Counted from the first letter of the stretch, positions 11,321 to 19,850 are shown. The stretch: 64,000 bases of DNA from Pseudomonas jinjuensis (GCF_900103845.1 NZ_FNIJ01000013.1:1-64000); one strand, 5' to 3'. Made by a program: numbers and translations. Notes: a model not told the origin generated them from the sequence alone.

Positions 11321-11960
11321 CGGGCACCTCCAGGCCTTGGCCGAGCAGGTTGAGGGTGTGGCGGATCATCGCCTCGTCGTCGATCTCCGGCGCGTCGAAG
11401 ATGTTCCGCCACAGCGGCGCGGAGGCGTAGGGCAGCAGGGTCAGGCCGATCAGCGAGACCACCAGCAGGCGCGGGTCGAGGCCGGGGTTCAGCCGCCCCT
11501 GCCCCTGCGCCTCGGCGAAGCGCCGGGCCAGCAGCAGCGGCACCAGCGGCGCGACGCGGGTGGTCAGCAGGTCGCGCAGCACGCCGCCTTCGCAGAGGAT
11601 CTCGCGCACCCACAGCGGCGGCAGCCAGGGGTTGGCGCGGATACTGGCGCTCATGCCGCGGACGAAGGCGGCGACCAGCTCGCGCGGATCGTCGCCGGCC
11701 TGCTCCAGGCGCTCGCCCATGCCGAGCATCAGCGGCAGCAGGCGCTCCTCCACCACGGCGTCGACCAGCCGCTCCTTGTTGCCGAAGTAGTAGTTCAGCA
11801 GCGCCGGCGTCACTCCGCAGCGCTGGGCGATGCCGCGCAGGCTGGTGGCGCGGATGCCGGCGTGGGCGAAGCTGTCCAGCGCGGTATCGAGCAGGCGCTG
11901 GCGCAGGTCGCTGGTATCGGCGAGCGGCCGGCCGGGTGTGCGTTTCGGTTCGTCGTTCAT
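11310..11960 (-). CDS. TetR-family repressor of the ABC efflux operon
   Basis: The 216-residue protein has an N-terminal TetR helix-turn-helix (GIRATSLRGIAQRCGVTPAL, followed by LNYYFGNKERLV) and a variable ligand-binding C-terminal domain. It is the first gene of the operon and overlaps the HlyD gene by 11 bases. The arrangement resembles the E. coli cecR (ybiH)-ybhGFSR operon, where the regulator controls its own pump. An A/T-rich palindrome just upstream is the likely operator. The inducer is unknown. Confidence 0.88.
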   Translation of the reverse strand: MNDEPKRTPGRPLADTSDLRQRLLDTALDSFAHAGIRATSLRGIAQRCGVTPALLNYYFGNKERLVDAVVEERLLPLMLGMGERLEQAGDDPRELVAAFVRGMSASIRANPWLPPLWVREILCEGGVLRDLLTTRVAPLVPLLLARRFAEAQGQGRLNPGLDPRLLVVSLIGLTLLPYASAPLWRNIFDAPEIDDEAMIRHTLNLLGQGLEVPDAR

Positions 11961-11968
11961 GGCAGTAT

Positions 11969-11984
11969 TTAAATATATGTTTAA
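11969..11984. promoter_or_regulatory. candidate TetR operator
   Basis: TTAAATATATGTTTAA is a near-perfect 16-bp inverted repeat starting 8 bp upstream of the TetR start codon, in a sharp A/T island within GC-rich DNA. Its position and symmetry suit autoregulation by the adjacent repressor. Confidence 0.55.
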
Positions 11985-12061
11985 TTAAATCTTGCGCAGT
12001 TCGGCGAAGGCCGCAAGGGAGCGGCTAAGGTTTCTGACAAACGTATGCGGAGGGTCGTGCC

Positions 12062-12241
12062 ATGAACGAGCCGCGCGACTGGTGCCTGCTGCGCCTGGAC
12101 GACAACGGCAACCAGTTCGTCATGCGCCGCGGCCTGACCCGCGAGGAAGCCGAGGCGCTGGCGCGGGACTACCAGGCGCGCGGGCACAGGCAGATGTACT
12201 GGGCGCGGCGGGAGCAGCCGCGACAGCCGGCGCCATCGTGA
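12062..12241 (+). CDS. small conserved-looking protein, 59 residues
   Basis: A 59-residue reading frame starts at ATG 12062 with a GGAGG ribosome-binding site 8 bases upstream. The protein (MNEPRDWCLLRLDDNG...) is soluble, charged, rich in Arg and Glu, and has no signal peptide or membrane segment. The pattern of a short strand, then NQFVMRRGLTREEAEALARDYQ, then a basic Trp-containing tail looks like a small strand-helix fold. I do not recognise a function. It stands between the divergent TetR operon and the GNAT genes. Confidence 0.7.
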   Translation: MNEPRDWCLLRLDDNGNQFVMRRGLTREEAEALARDYQARGHRQMYWARREQPRQPAPS

Positions 12242-12329
12242 CCCACAGTTTTCATCCGAAACTGTATCTTCAGCAGTTCAGGCGGCCGTTCTAGGCTGCC
12301 GAATCCCTCACAATAATGAAGGTTCCGCC

Positions 12330-12776
12330 ATGTCCGCCCTCGAAATCCGTCCCCTCACCCCCGACGACCACGAAGTCTGGATGCAGCTGTGGAAGGGCTA
12401 CCAGCGCTTCTACAACACCGAGATCGACGATGCGACCAGCGCCGTGACCTGGCAGCGCTTCCTCGACCCCGCCGAGCCGATGCACGCCGCGCTGGCCTGG
12501 CAGGACGGCCAGGCGGTGGGCCTGGTGCACTGGGTCTTCCACCGCTCCACCTGGACCCAGGGCGACTACTGCTACCTGCAGGACCTGTTCGTCGCCAAGG
12601 GCCTGCGCGGCGGCGGTGTCGGCCGCAAGCTGATCGAGCACGTCTACGCCCAGGCGCAGGCCCACGGCGCCTCGCGGGTGCACTGGCTGACCCACGAGAC
12701 CAACGCCACCGCCATGCTGCTCTACGAGCGCATCGCCCAGCGTTCCGGCTTCGTCCAGTACCGCAAGCTGCTATGA
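12330..12776 (+). CDS. GNAT-family N-acetyltransferase
   Basis: This is a 148-residue cytoplasmic acetyltransferase of the GCN5-related family, using acetyl-CoA to acylate an unidentified amine. The acetyl-CoA pyrophosphate loop is LRGGGVGRKLIE near residues 92-103, preceded by the strand YCYLQDLFVAKG. NATAMLLYER is the usual C-terminal helix. It is 14 bases upstream of a second GNAT gene and likely co-transcribed. Confidence 0.88.
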   Translation: MSALEIRPLTPDDHEVWMQLWKGYQRFYNTEIDDATSAVTWQRFLDPAEPMHAALAWQDGQAVGLVHWVFHRSTWTQGDYCYLQDLFVAKGLRGGGVGRKLIEHVYAQAQAHGASRVHWLTHETNATAMLLYERIAQRSGFVQYRKLL

Positions 12777-12790
12777 CCGGGAGACCCGCC

Positions 12791-13480
12791 ATGACCGAAC
12801 AAACCGCCCTGCACTGGCAACCTGTCGCCATGCCCGCCCGGGAATCGATCTCCGGACGTTACGTGAATCTGGAACCGCTCGACCCTGCCCGTCACGGCGA
12901 TGACCTGTGGACCGCCCTGCAAGGGCCGGACTCCGATCCCGTGCTGTGGGACTACCTGCCCTACGGCCCCTTCCCCGAGCGCGCCGGGTTCGACGCCTGG
13001 ATCGCCGGCAACGCGGCGAGCGCCGATCCGCAGTTCTTCGCGGTGATCGACAAGGCCTCGCAGCGTTGCGTCGGCCTGCTCAGCTTCCTGCGCATCACGC
13101 CGAAGGACGGCTGCATCGAGATCGGCCACATCGCCTTCGGCCGCGTGATGCAGCGCTCGCCGGGCTCCACCGAGGCGGTCTACCTGCTGGCGAAGCGGGC
13201 CTTCGACCTCGGCTACCGGCGCCTGGAGTGGAAGTGCAATTCGCTCAACACCCGCTCGATGCGCGCGGCGGAGCGCCTCGGATTCACCTACGAGGGGACG
13301 TTCCGCCAGCACATGGTGGTGAAGGACAGGAATCGCGACAGCGCGTGGTTCTCCATCCTCGACAGCGAATGGCCGGTGCGGCAGCGGGCGTTCGAAGAGT
13401 GGTTGAGCGGGGAGAACTTCGACGAGCAAGGGCGGCAGAAGCGGCGGCTGGAGGATTTGCGTTCGTTTGTCCCCTCCTGA
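12791..13480 (+). CDS. GNAT-family acetyltransferase, RimJ/RimL-like
   Basis: This 229-residue protein belongs to the RimJ/RimL-type acetyltransferases (Acetyltransf_3). It has the N-terminal strand SGRYVNLEPLDPARH, the core CIEIGHIAFGRVMQRSPGSTEAVYL and the late motif EWKCNSLNTRSMRAAERLGFTYEG, which carries the Asn and the acetyl-CoA contact helix. The start at 12791 has a GGGAG ribosome-binding site. An in-frame ATG at 12773, overlapping the previous stop, would add six residues. The substrate is unknown. Confidence 0.88.
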   Translation: MTEQTALHWQPVAMPARESISGRYVNLEPLDPARHGDDLWTALQGPDSDPVLWDYLPYGPFPERAGFDAWIAGNAASADPQFFAVIDKASQRCVGLLSFLRITPKDGCIEIGHIAFGRVMQRSPGSTEAVYLLAKRAFDLGYRRLEWKCNSLNTRSMRAAERLGFTYEGTFRQHMVVKDRNRDSAWFSILDSEWPVRQRAFEEWLSGENFDEQGRQKRRLEDLRSFVPS

Positions 13481-13490
13481 GCCAACTCCT

Positions 13491-13576
13491 GTAGGAGCCA
13501 GCTTGCTGGCGATCCAGGTTCGACCGGTAGCCCATCGTCAGAGGTAACACCGGATCGCGAGCAAGCTCGCTCCTAC
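13491..13576. repeat. REPIN (paired REP elements)
   Basis: Two Pseudomonas REP sequences face each other: GTAGGAGCCAGCTTGCTGGC on the left and GCGAGCAAGCTCGCTCCTAC on the right. The left and right arms belong to two sequence variants. Confidence 0.85.
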
Positions 13577-13663
13577 ACGTAAGGCGCGCTCCAGCCATTT
13601 CCCTGCCCCTATTGAAAAGATCGGTGATACTTAGGGTTTCCAGAAGCTGTCCCGGAGACCGCC

Positions 13664-14572
13664 ATGAGCACCGAAATCCAGACTCCCCGCGTCGAGCAGG
13701 TGCGCATCGACGAGCTGCCCTGCTGGCGCATCCATACCGCCCATGGCGAGGCGCTGATCGCCCAGCAGGGCGCGCAGCTGCTCAGCTACCAGCCCCACGA
13801 GCAGCAGCCGCTGGTCTGGCTCAGCGAAACCGCCGAGTACAAGCACGGCCAGTCCGTGCGCGGCGGCGTGCCGGTGTGCTGGCCGTGGTTCGGCGGCCTG
13901 GAGCGCAACCCGGTGGAAGTGCGCGGCATGGTCGAAGGCGAGAGCGGCCCGGCCCACGGGCTGGTGCGCGGCGTCGACTGGGAACTGGAAGACATCGCCG
14001 ACGAACAGGGCGAACTCACCGTGCACTTCCGCCTCGACGCCCACCACGGCCTGCCCGGCTGGCCGCATGCCGCCGAGCTGAGCCTGGCGATGCGCTTCGG
14101 CGAGCACCTGAAGCTGGAACTGACCACCCGCAACCTCGGCGACAAGCCGCTGGCGATCGGCCAGGCGCTGCACACCTACTTCGCCGTCAGCGACATCCGC
14201 GAGGTAAGCGTCGAGGGCTTGCAGGGCGCGCGCTACATCGAGACGCTGGAGAACTGGGAAGAGCGCCAGCAGCACGGCGTGGTGCGTTTCGCCGGCGAGA
14301 CCGATCGTATCTACCTCGGCCTCGACAGGCCGCTGGTGATTCGCGATCCGCAGTGGAATCGCGGCATCCACATCCAGGCCAGCCACTCGCGCTCGGCGGT
14401 GCTGTGGAACCCATGGATCGACAAGGCCGCCCGCCTCTCGCAATTCCCCGACGACGCCTGGCAGCGGATGCTGTGCATCGAGACGGCGCGGGTGATGGAC
14501 GACATCCTCAGCATCGCCCCTGGGCGCAGCGAGACGATGAGCATGGAGGTCTGGAGCGAGGTGCTCGCATAG
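13664..14572 (+). CDS. D-hexose-6-phosphate mutarotase
   Basis: This 302-residue cytoplasmic protein belongs to the aldose 1-epimerase superfamily, YeaD branch, which interconverts the anomers of hexose 6-phosphates. Recognisable blocks are RGGVPVCWPWFGG (about residues 67-79), the active-site region GPAHGLVRGVDWELE with its His, HTYFAVSDI, and the catalytic Glu segment near the C-terminus (DAWQRMLCIETARV). It appears monocistronic, flanked by REPINs on both sides. Confidence 0.9.
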   Translation: MSTEIQTPRVEQVRIDELPCWRIHTAHGEALIAQQGAQLLSYQPHEQQPLVWLSETAEYKHGQSVRGGVPVCWPWFGGLERNPVEVRGMVEGESGPAHGLVRGVDWELEDIADEQGELTVHFRLDAHHGLPGWPHAAELSLAMRFGEHLKLELTTRNLGDKPLAIGQALHTYFAVSDIREVSVEGLQGARYIETLENWEERQQHGVVRFAGETDRIYLGLDRPLVIRDPQWNRGIHIQASHSRSAVLWNPWIDKAARLSQFPDDAWQRMLCIETARVMDDILSIAPGRSETMSMEVWSEVLA

Positions 14573-14588
14573 GGCGCCTCGCCTGACT

Positions 14589-14677
14589 GTAGGAGCGAGC
14601 TTGCTCGCGATCCGAAGTTTTCCGGCAATGCCGGCATGCCTGGTGAGCACGGATGATCGCCAGCAAGCTGGCTCCTA
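14589..14677. repeat. REPIN
   Basis: Inverted pair of REP elements with GTAGGAGCGAGCTTGCTCGC on the left and GCCAGCAAGCTGGCTCCTAC on the right. It separates the convergent mutarotase and zapA-like genes. Confidence 0.85.
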
Positions 14678-14729
14678 CGAAGAGCGCACCGCAGCGCCCG
14701 GACGCGGGAGTGCGGGGACGATCAGGGCG

Positions 14730-15023
14730 CTACGAATCCAGCTGCTCGCGAATGCGTTCGTTGAGGGCGGCCAGGCGTTCCTCGACCCCGTCCAGGTGCC
14801 CGCGCGGGTCGCTGCGGGCGTCGAGGTGCCGGGCGCAGAGGTTGAGCGCCGAGAGCACCATCAGCTCGCTGGCGGTGACGTGGGGAAACTTCCTCTTGCT
14901 GGCGGCGATCTCCGCCTGCAGCAGCGCGGCCGCTTCCTGCAGCACCCGCTCTTCGCCGGCGGGCGCCTTGATGTTGTATTCGCGGCCGAGGATGCGCAGC
15001 ACGCGAACCGAGGCATCGCTCAT
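14730..15023 (-). CDS. ZapA-like cell-division protein (likely paralog)
   Basis: This 97-residue protein has the ZapA layout: an N-terminal strand region VRVLRILGREYNIKAPAGEE, then a helical region VLQEAAALLQAEI, and a C-terminal coiled coil (VEERLAALNERIREQL). ZapA binds and cross-links FtsZ polymers. In P. aeruginosa I recall a zapA beside the 6S RNA and ygfA genes. Neither is seen here, so this is probably a second copy. It overlaps the upstream coiled-coil gene by four bases. Confidence 0.75.
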   Translation of the reverse strand: MSDASVRVLRILGREYNIKAPAGEERVLQEAAALLQAEIAASKRKFPHVTASELMVLSALNLCARHLDARSDPRGHLDGVEERLAALNERIREQLDS

Positions 15024-15250
15024 GCGCCGACGCGGGCGTCACTGACGCGGCGGAGCAGGTTCTGCAGGCGCACGGCGGTGGCGCTGTGCTTCTCTTCCTG
15101 CTCCAGCAGGGACAGCTGCAGGCTGTCGTTCTCTTCGCGGGCGGCCAGCAGCTGCTGGTTGAGCTGGGCGTTGGTTTCGGTCAGTTGCTGGTTCTGCTGC
15201 AGCAGTTCGCCGATCAGTTGTTCGAGCTGTTCGAGGGTGGCGTCGAGCAT
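15020..15250 (-). CDS. small coiled-coil protein, TIGR02449-like
   Basis: This 76-residue protein is almost entirely a predicted coiled coil rich in Leu, Gln and Glu (LEQLEQLIGELLQQNQQL onward). Small proteins of this kind sit directly upstream of zapA in Pseudomonas (TIGR02449 family). The ATGA overlap with the zapA-like gene implies coupled translation and a shared role, perhaps in divisome assembly. No enzymatic motif is present. Confidence 0.75.
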   Translation of the reverse strand: MLDATLEQLEQLIGELLQQNQQLTETNAQLNQQLLAAREENDSLQLSLLEQEEKHSATAVRLQNLLRRVSDARVGA

Positions 15251-15402
15251 GGGGAAGGTCTCCGGAGCCGTTGGAATCGGCGCGGAGGATAAAGAAAAGC
15301 GGCCCCGGCGGCCAGAAAAAGCGGCCCGATCCGGACGGGATGCATGCTGTCAATTCAATAGCTTACGGATTTTTTCTCGTGTGATTTCGGCGGATCAGGG
15401 GA

Positions 15403-15468
15403 TCGCGGGCGTGGCCCGCTCCTACAAATGCCCCGTGCGGCCCCTGTAGTAGCGGGCCATGCCCGCGA
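15403..15468. repeat. REP pair, GCGGGCATGGCCCGC variant
   Basis: A right-facing copy TCGCGGGCGTGGCCCGCTCC and a left-facing copy AGCGGGCCATGCCCGCGA lie between the small coiled-coil gene and etfB. Confidence 0.75.
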
Positions 15469-15479
15469 AAGCTTTGCCC

Positions 15480-16253
15480 TCAGCGAATCACACCCTCTTC
15501 CCGCAGCAGCTTGAAGATCGCCTCGGCGCCGGCTTCCGGGGTGAGGTCCTTGAGGACCTGGCCGGTGCCGCCGGAGGCCTTGGCGGTGGCGGCCTTCATG
15601 CGTTCGGCGCCGGTCTTGGCCTTGATCACCTTGAGCCGCTTGGGCCGCGGGCGCGCCGGTTGCAGGGTGCTTTCGGCGAGCAGCGCGTCGTCGACGATCT
15701 CCACCTCATGGGCCTCGATGAAGCCGCGACGGGCCGGGCCGAAGGCGCTCTGGCGTGCCACCGGGGCGGCGTTGTCGACGCTGGCGAGGAACGGCAGGCG
15801 CACCTTGAGCCGGCGCCGCTGGCCGCGCGGCAGGGCCTGCAGGACCTGGGCGCTGCCATTCTCGACCTTCTCCACTTCCGCCAGCCCGACCACCAGCGGC
15901 CAGCCGAGGCGCTCGGCCAGCAGGAACGGCAGCATGCCGGAGCCTTCGCCGGTTTCCGCCTGGCTGCCGGTGAGCACCAGTTGCGCGCCGGCGCCAGCCA
16001 GATATTCCGCCAGCGCCGGCAGCGCATCGGCGCCGGCCGGCTGTTCCAGTACGGCGAGCTCGTCGAGGCCCATGCCGAGGTAGCTGCGCAGGGCTTCTTC
16101 CTGCGGGTTGCCGGCGTGCAGCACCTGCAGGCGTTTGCCGGCGAGGCGCAGGCCGAGCTCCACGGCGCGGGCGTCCTGCTCGGCGCGACGGGCGCGGCCG
16201 GAGGCCGGGTGGGCGCCGATGGAGACCAGGGTGACGATGTTCAGGTCAGTCAT
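15480..16253 (-). CDS. electron transfer flavoprotein beta subunit, DgcAB-associated
   Basis: This 257-residue ETF beta-family protein would pair with the adjacent alpha subunit to accept electrons from dimethylglycine demethylase and pass them to the respiratory chain. Family features are the N-terminal strand NIVTLVSIGAHP, the core LVLTGSQAETGEGSGMLPFLLAERLG and the C-terminal anchor. It corresponds to PA5401 in the dgcA-dgcB-etf cluster. It is the last gene of the run, separated from etfA by 108 bp that carry a dispersed repeat. Confidence 0.88.
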   Translation of the reverse strand: MTDLNIVTLVSIGAHPASGRARRAEQDARAVELGLRLAGKRLQVLHAGNPQEEALRSYLGMGLDELAVLEQPAGADALPALAEYLAGAGAQLVLTGSQAETGEGSGMLPFLLAERLGWPLVVGLAEVEKVENGSAQVLQALPRGQRRRLKVRLPFLASVDNAAPVARQSAFGPARRGFIEAHEVEIVDDALLAESTLQPARPRPKRLKVIKAKTGAERMKAATAKASGGTGQVLKDLTPEAGAEAIFKLLREEGVIR

Positions 16254-16267
16254 GCTGCAATCTCGAC

Positions 16268-16345
16268 GTAGGGCGAATAACGCGCAGCGTTATCCGCCGT
16301 TGTGACGATGGCGGCGGATAAAGCCTGCGGCTTTATGCGCCCTAC
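16268..16345. repeat. dispersed inverted repeat, GTAGGGCGnATAACGC family
   Basis: GTAGGGCGAATAACGC on the left and TATGCGCCCTAC on the right flank internal copies of GTTATCCGCC and GGCGGATAAA. It fills the etfA-etfB intercistronic gap. Related copies are at 17615, 33340, 54706, 56235 and 62197. Confidence 0.8.
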
Positions 16346-16361
16346 GAAGAAGCCGGAGGCA

Positions 16362-17594
16362 TCAGGCCGCATCGCGCGCCGCTCCATTGCGATATTCCTC
16401 GGCCAGGCGGATCAGCGCCTGGAGGATCGCCGACGAGTCGCCGATCACCGAGAGGTCGGCGCGTTTGATCATGTCGCAGCCGGGGTCCATGTTTACCGCC
16501 ACCACCTTGTCGCAGGCGCCGATGCCCTGCAGGTGCTGGATGGCGCCGGAAATCCCCACGGCGAGGTAGACCCGCGCGGTGACCCAGGTGCCGGTGGCAC
16601 CGACCTGGCGGTTGCGCGGCATGTGGCCGTCGTCCACCGCCACGCGGGACGCGCCTTCAGTGGCGCCCAGCGCAACGGCGGCCTTGTGGAACAGGTCCCA
16701 ATCCTTCACCCCGTTGCCGCCGGAGAGGATGAACTCCGCCTCGGCCATGGGGATCTGCGCCGGGTCCACGGCCACCGGACCGAGGTCCTCGATACGCGGC
16801 AGGTTGCGCGCGACGTTGCCGTCGAGCTCGACCGGGCGCACCTCGTGACGGGTTTCGCTGACCGGCTCGGCGCACTCGGCGGCGGCCAGGATCAGCCGTG
16901 CCAGCGGCCGCTGGATGTCCTGCTGGCCGGCGCCGGCGCGGCCGGTGCAGCGTTCGCTGTCGACCTGCCAGACGCGGGTCGCCGGGCGCTCGCCGAGGCT
17001 GGCGGCCAGGCGGCGGCCGAGTTCGCCGCCACCGCTGCGGCTGTCGGGCAGCAGCCAGTGGCGCGGGCTGAACTGGCTTTCCACGGCGCGCAGGGCGAGA
17101 ACGCGCTGCTCCGGGGCGTAGCCTTCGTACTGCTCGCCATCGAGCAGCAGCAGGCGGTCGATGCCGGCGGTGTCGAAGGCGGACTCCTTGTGTTCGCCGA
17201 ACACCACGGCCAGTACCGCGCCGTCAGCGCCGGCCAGCTTGTTGGCGAGGCCGAGCAGGTCGCGGTCGTGGCTGGAGAGGCGGCCGCCGACCATGTCCGG
17301 CACCACGGCGATGACGAAGGCCGGTTGCTCGACCACATGCAGCGGCAATTGCACCACTTCGGCCGCGGCGGAACGCTTGCCGGCGACGCCCTGCTGGCTG
17401 CCGGAGCGATCGATTCGTTTGACTCCATTCGGCCCGATGAAGCCGACCGCATGGGGGTTCTTGCGGATCAGCCCGTTCGGGCCCATCCAGCGCGCCTCGC
17501 CACCTTTCGCGGCCTGCATGGCCTGGTGCAGCGGGTGCAGGCGGTTGCGGGCGATCCACTCGGCGCGGGGATCGCGGCGGATGATGTCGCTCAT
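16362..17594 (-). CDS. electron transfer flavoprotein alpha subunit, DgcAB-associated
   Basis: This 410-residue ETF alpha-type protein carries the C-terminal FAD-binding domain (ILSGGNGVKDWDLFHKAA, then QVGATGTWVTARVYLAVGIS and GACDKVVAVNMDPGCDMIKRAD). It is about 90 residues longer than a housekeeping ETF alpha because of an N-terminal extension (MSDIIRRDPRAEWIARNRLHP). Such a long alpha subunit is what I recall for PA5400. With the beta subunit it is the expected electron acceptor of DgcAB. Confidence 0.9.
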   Translation of the reverse strand: MSDIIRRDPRAEWIARNRLHPLHQAMQAAKGGEARWMGPNGLIRKNPHAVGFIGPNGVKRIDRSGSQQGVAGKRSAAAEVVQLPLHVVEQPAFVIAVVPDMVGGRLSSHDRDLLGLANKLAGADGAVLAVVFGEHKESAFDTAGIDRLLLLDGEQYEGYAPEQRVLALRAVESQFSPRHWLLPDSRSGGGELGRRLAASLGERPATRVWQVDSERCTGRAGAGQQDIQRPLARLILAAAECAEPVSETRHEVRPVELDGNVARNLPRIEDLGPVAVDPAQIPMAEAEFILSGGNGVKDWDLFHKAAVALGATEGASRVAVDDGHMPRNRQVGATGTWVTARVYLAVGISGAIQHLQGIGACDKVVAVNMDPGCDMIKRADLSVIGDSSAILQALIRLAEEYRNGAARDAA

Positions 17595-17614
17595 GCTTGA
17601 GCCTCCAGGCAGGT

Positions 17615-17698
17615 GTAGGGCGAATAACGCTCCGCGTTATCCGCCGATTCGGCGGCGCGGGGGATCGGCGGATAACCGCGAACGGTTATGCGCCCTAC
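17615..17698. repeat. dispersed inverted repeat, GTAGGGCGnATAACGC family
   Basis: Second copy of the family, filling the dgcB-etfA gap, with ends GTAGGGCGAATAACGC and TATGCGCCCTAC. Confidence 0.8.
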
Positions 17699-17721
17699 GG
17701 GGAACGACAGGTGCTGCTTCA

Positions 17722-19689
17722 TCAATGCACCTCCACCGCTTCTTCACGCTTGGCCAGCGACGGCTTTTTTGCCGGCACCTCGGTGGCCTCGATGAGGACC
17801 TCGGCGACCAGTTCGGCGATGTCCTTGATCTCCGGGCGCGGGGCGACCACGCCTTCGAGCATCGCGGTGCACTGCGGGCAGCCCACGGCCACCAGTTCCG
17901 CGCCGGTCTCCTTGATGTCGACCATGCGCATGTCCGGAATCCGCTGCTTGCCGGGGATGTCGGTAATCGGCGCGCCGCCGCCACCGCCGCAGCAGCGGGA
18001 ACGGAAGCCGGAGCGCTGCATCTCCTTCACTTCGATGCCGATGGCCTTGAGCACGTTGCGCGGCGCTTCGTACTCGCCGTTGTAGCGGCCGAGATAACAC
18101 GGGTCGTGATAGGTCACGCTAGCAGCCTTGCTCTGGCCGAGTTGCAGCGCGCCAGCCTGCACCAGCTCGTCGATGAAGGTGCTGTGGTGCAGCACCTCGT
18201 AGTTGCCGCCGAGGGCGCCGTACTCGTTCTTCAGCACGTGGAAGCTGTGCGGGTCGCAACTGACGATCTTCTTGAAACGGTACTGAGCCATGCTCGCGAT
18301 GTTGCGCTTGGCGAGGGTCTGGAAGGTCGCCTCGTCACCCAGGCGACGGGCCACGTCGCCGCTGTCGCGCTCTTCCAGGCCGAGCACGGCGAAGTCGACG
18401 TTGGCCGCGCGCATGACCTTCACGAAGGCGCGCAGGGTGCGCTGGTTGCGCATGTCGAAGGCGCCGTCGCCGACCCAGAACAGCACGTCGGCCTGCTTCT
18501 TCTCGCTCAGCAGCGGCAGGTTCAGGTCCGCCGCCCAGTTCAGCCGGCCGCCGGGAGCGAAACCGCCGGGGTTGTCGGTGGCGATCAGGTTTTCCAGCAC
18601 CTCGGCGCCCTTGTTCGGGGTCGCGCCCTTCTCCAGGGTGAGGTGGCGGCGCATGTCGACGATGGCATCGACGTGCTCGATCATCATCGGGCATTCCTCG
18701 ACGCAGGCGCGGCAGGTGGTGCAGGACCAGAGGGTCTCGGCATCCACCAGGGCCTTGCCTTCCAGCGAGACGATCGGCTGGTGCGGACCGCCGCTGTGCT
18801 CGCCGAGCGGCTTGCCCGGATAAGGCGAACCGGCGAATTTCGCGTCGTTGCCGCCAGCCAGGCCGATGACCATGTCCTGGATCAGCTTCTTCGGGTTCAG
18901 CGGCTGGCCGGCGGCGAAGGCCGGGCACATGGCCTCGCACTTGCCGCACTGCACGCAGGCGTCGAAGCCGAGCAGCTGGTTCCAGGTGAAGTCGGTGGGT
19001 TTCTCGACGCCCAGCGGCGCCATCGGGTCGGCCAGGTCCAGCGGCTTGAGGCCGGTGGAACGGCCGCCACCGAAGCGCTCCGAACGCCGGTGCCAGGCCA
19101 GGTGCAGGGCACCGGCGAAGGCGTGCTTCATCGGGCCGCCCCAAGTCATGCCGAAGAACAGCTCGGACACGCCCCAGGCCACGCCCACCGCGAGGATCGC
19201 CGCCAGTACCCAGCCGCCGAAGCCTTCCGGAAGAATCCCGGCGACCGGCAGGGTGGCGATGAAGAAGCTCGCGGCGAACATCAGCAGGCTTTTCGGCAGG
19301 CGCATCCACGGGCCTTTCGACAGCCGCGACGGCGGGTCGAGACGGCGCCTGGCGACGAACAGCGCGCCGACGAACATCAGCACGGTAGCCGCCAGCAGGG
19401 CGAAGCCGAGAACCCGGCTGTGCAGGCCGAAGCCGTGCACGAGGATGGCCAGCACCGCGGCGAGCACGAAGCCGCCGGCGGTCGCCACGTGGGTCCTGGA
19501 CATGTACTTGTCGCGCTCGACCACGTGGTGCAGGTCCACCAGGTAGCGACGCGGCATCTTCAGCAGGCCGCCGATCCAGTCGACCTTCGACGGCCGGCCG
19601 CGGCGCCACATGAGGAAGCGCTTCAGCGCACCGATGGCCGCAAGGGCCAGGGCAGCGAAGAGCAGCAGCGGCAGAAGGGTGTTCAACAT
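17722..19689 (-). CDS. dgcB: dimethylglycine demethylase subunit DgcB (Fe-S oxidoreductase)
   Basis: DgcB is the membrane-bound iron-sulfur subunit acting with DgcA in converting dimethylglycine to sarcosine. The 655-residue protein has N-terminal membrane segments, then two ferredoxin-like clusters, CVQCGKCEAMCP and CTTCRACVEECP. Two C-terminal heterodisulfide-reductase-type CCG regions follow (SVTYHDPCYLGRYNG to SRCCGGGGGAP, and CPQCTAMLEG). The start at 19689 (MLNTLLPLLL) was chosen because AGGAG lies about six bases upstream; an in-frame codon at 19710 lacks one. It is 161 bp after dgcA, across a REPIN. Confidence 0.93.
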   Translation of the reverse strand: MLNTLLPLLLFAALALAAIGALKRFLMWRRGRPSKVDWIGGLLKMPRRYLVDLHHVVERDKYMSRTHVATAGGFVLAAVLAILVHGFGLHSRVLGFALLAATVLMFVGALFVARRRLDPPSRLSKGPWMRLPKSLLMFAASFFIATLPVAGILPEGFGGWVLAAILAVGVAWGVSELFFGMTWGGPMKHAFAGALHLAWHRRSERFGGGRSTGLKPLDLADPMAPLGVEKPTDFTWNQLLGFDACVQCGKCEAMCPAFAAGQPLNPKKLIQDMVIGLAGGNDAKFAGSPYPGKPLGEHSGGPHQPIVSLEGKALVDAETLWSCTTCRACVEECPMMIEHVDAIVDMRRHLTLEKGATPNKGAEVLENLIATDNPGGFAPGGRLNWAADLNLPLLSEKKQADVLFWVGDGAFDMRNQRTLRAFVKVMRAANVDFAVLGLEERDSGDVARRLGDEATFQTLAKRNIASMAQYRFKKIVSCDPHSFHVLKNEYGALGGNYEVLHHSTFIDELVQAGALQLGQSKAASVTYHDPCYLGRYNGEYEAPRNVLKAIGIEVKEMQRSGFRSRCCGGGGGAPITDIPGKQRIPDMRMVDIKETGAELVAVGCPQCTAMLEGVVAPRPEIKDIAELVAEVLIEATEVPAKKPSLAKREEAVEVH

Positions 19690-19745
19690 GATGGCTCCTA
19701 TCGAACTCATCGAAACGCAAAAGACGCAGGCTGGCCGAGACTCAT

Positions 19746-19833
19746 GTAGGAGCGAGCTTGCTCGCGATCGCGGTGTAACCGTCGACGACGATGTTGAATG
19801 TCAGTCAGCCATCGCGAGCAAGCTCGCTCCTAC
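19746..19833. repeat. REPIN between dgcA and dgcB
   Basis: Paired REPs, GTAGGAGCGAGCTTGCTCGC on the left and GCGAGCAAGCTCGCTCCTAC on the right, lie inside the presumed operon. Confidence 0.85.
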
Positions 19834-19850
19834 AGGGATTGGCGTCCGGG

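Noticed and set aside
14580..14729. Possible 6S RNA (ssrS) gene downstream of the zapA-like gene
   Set aside because: The interval is filled by a REPIN and shows no long rod-like structure.
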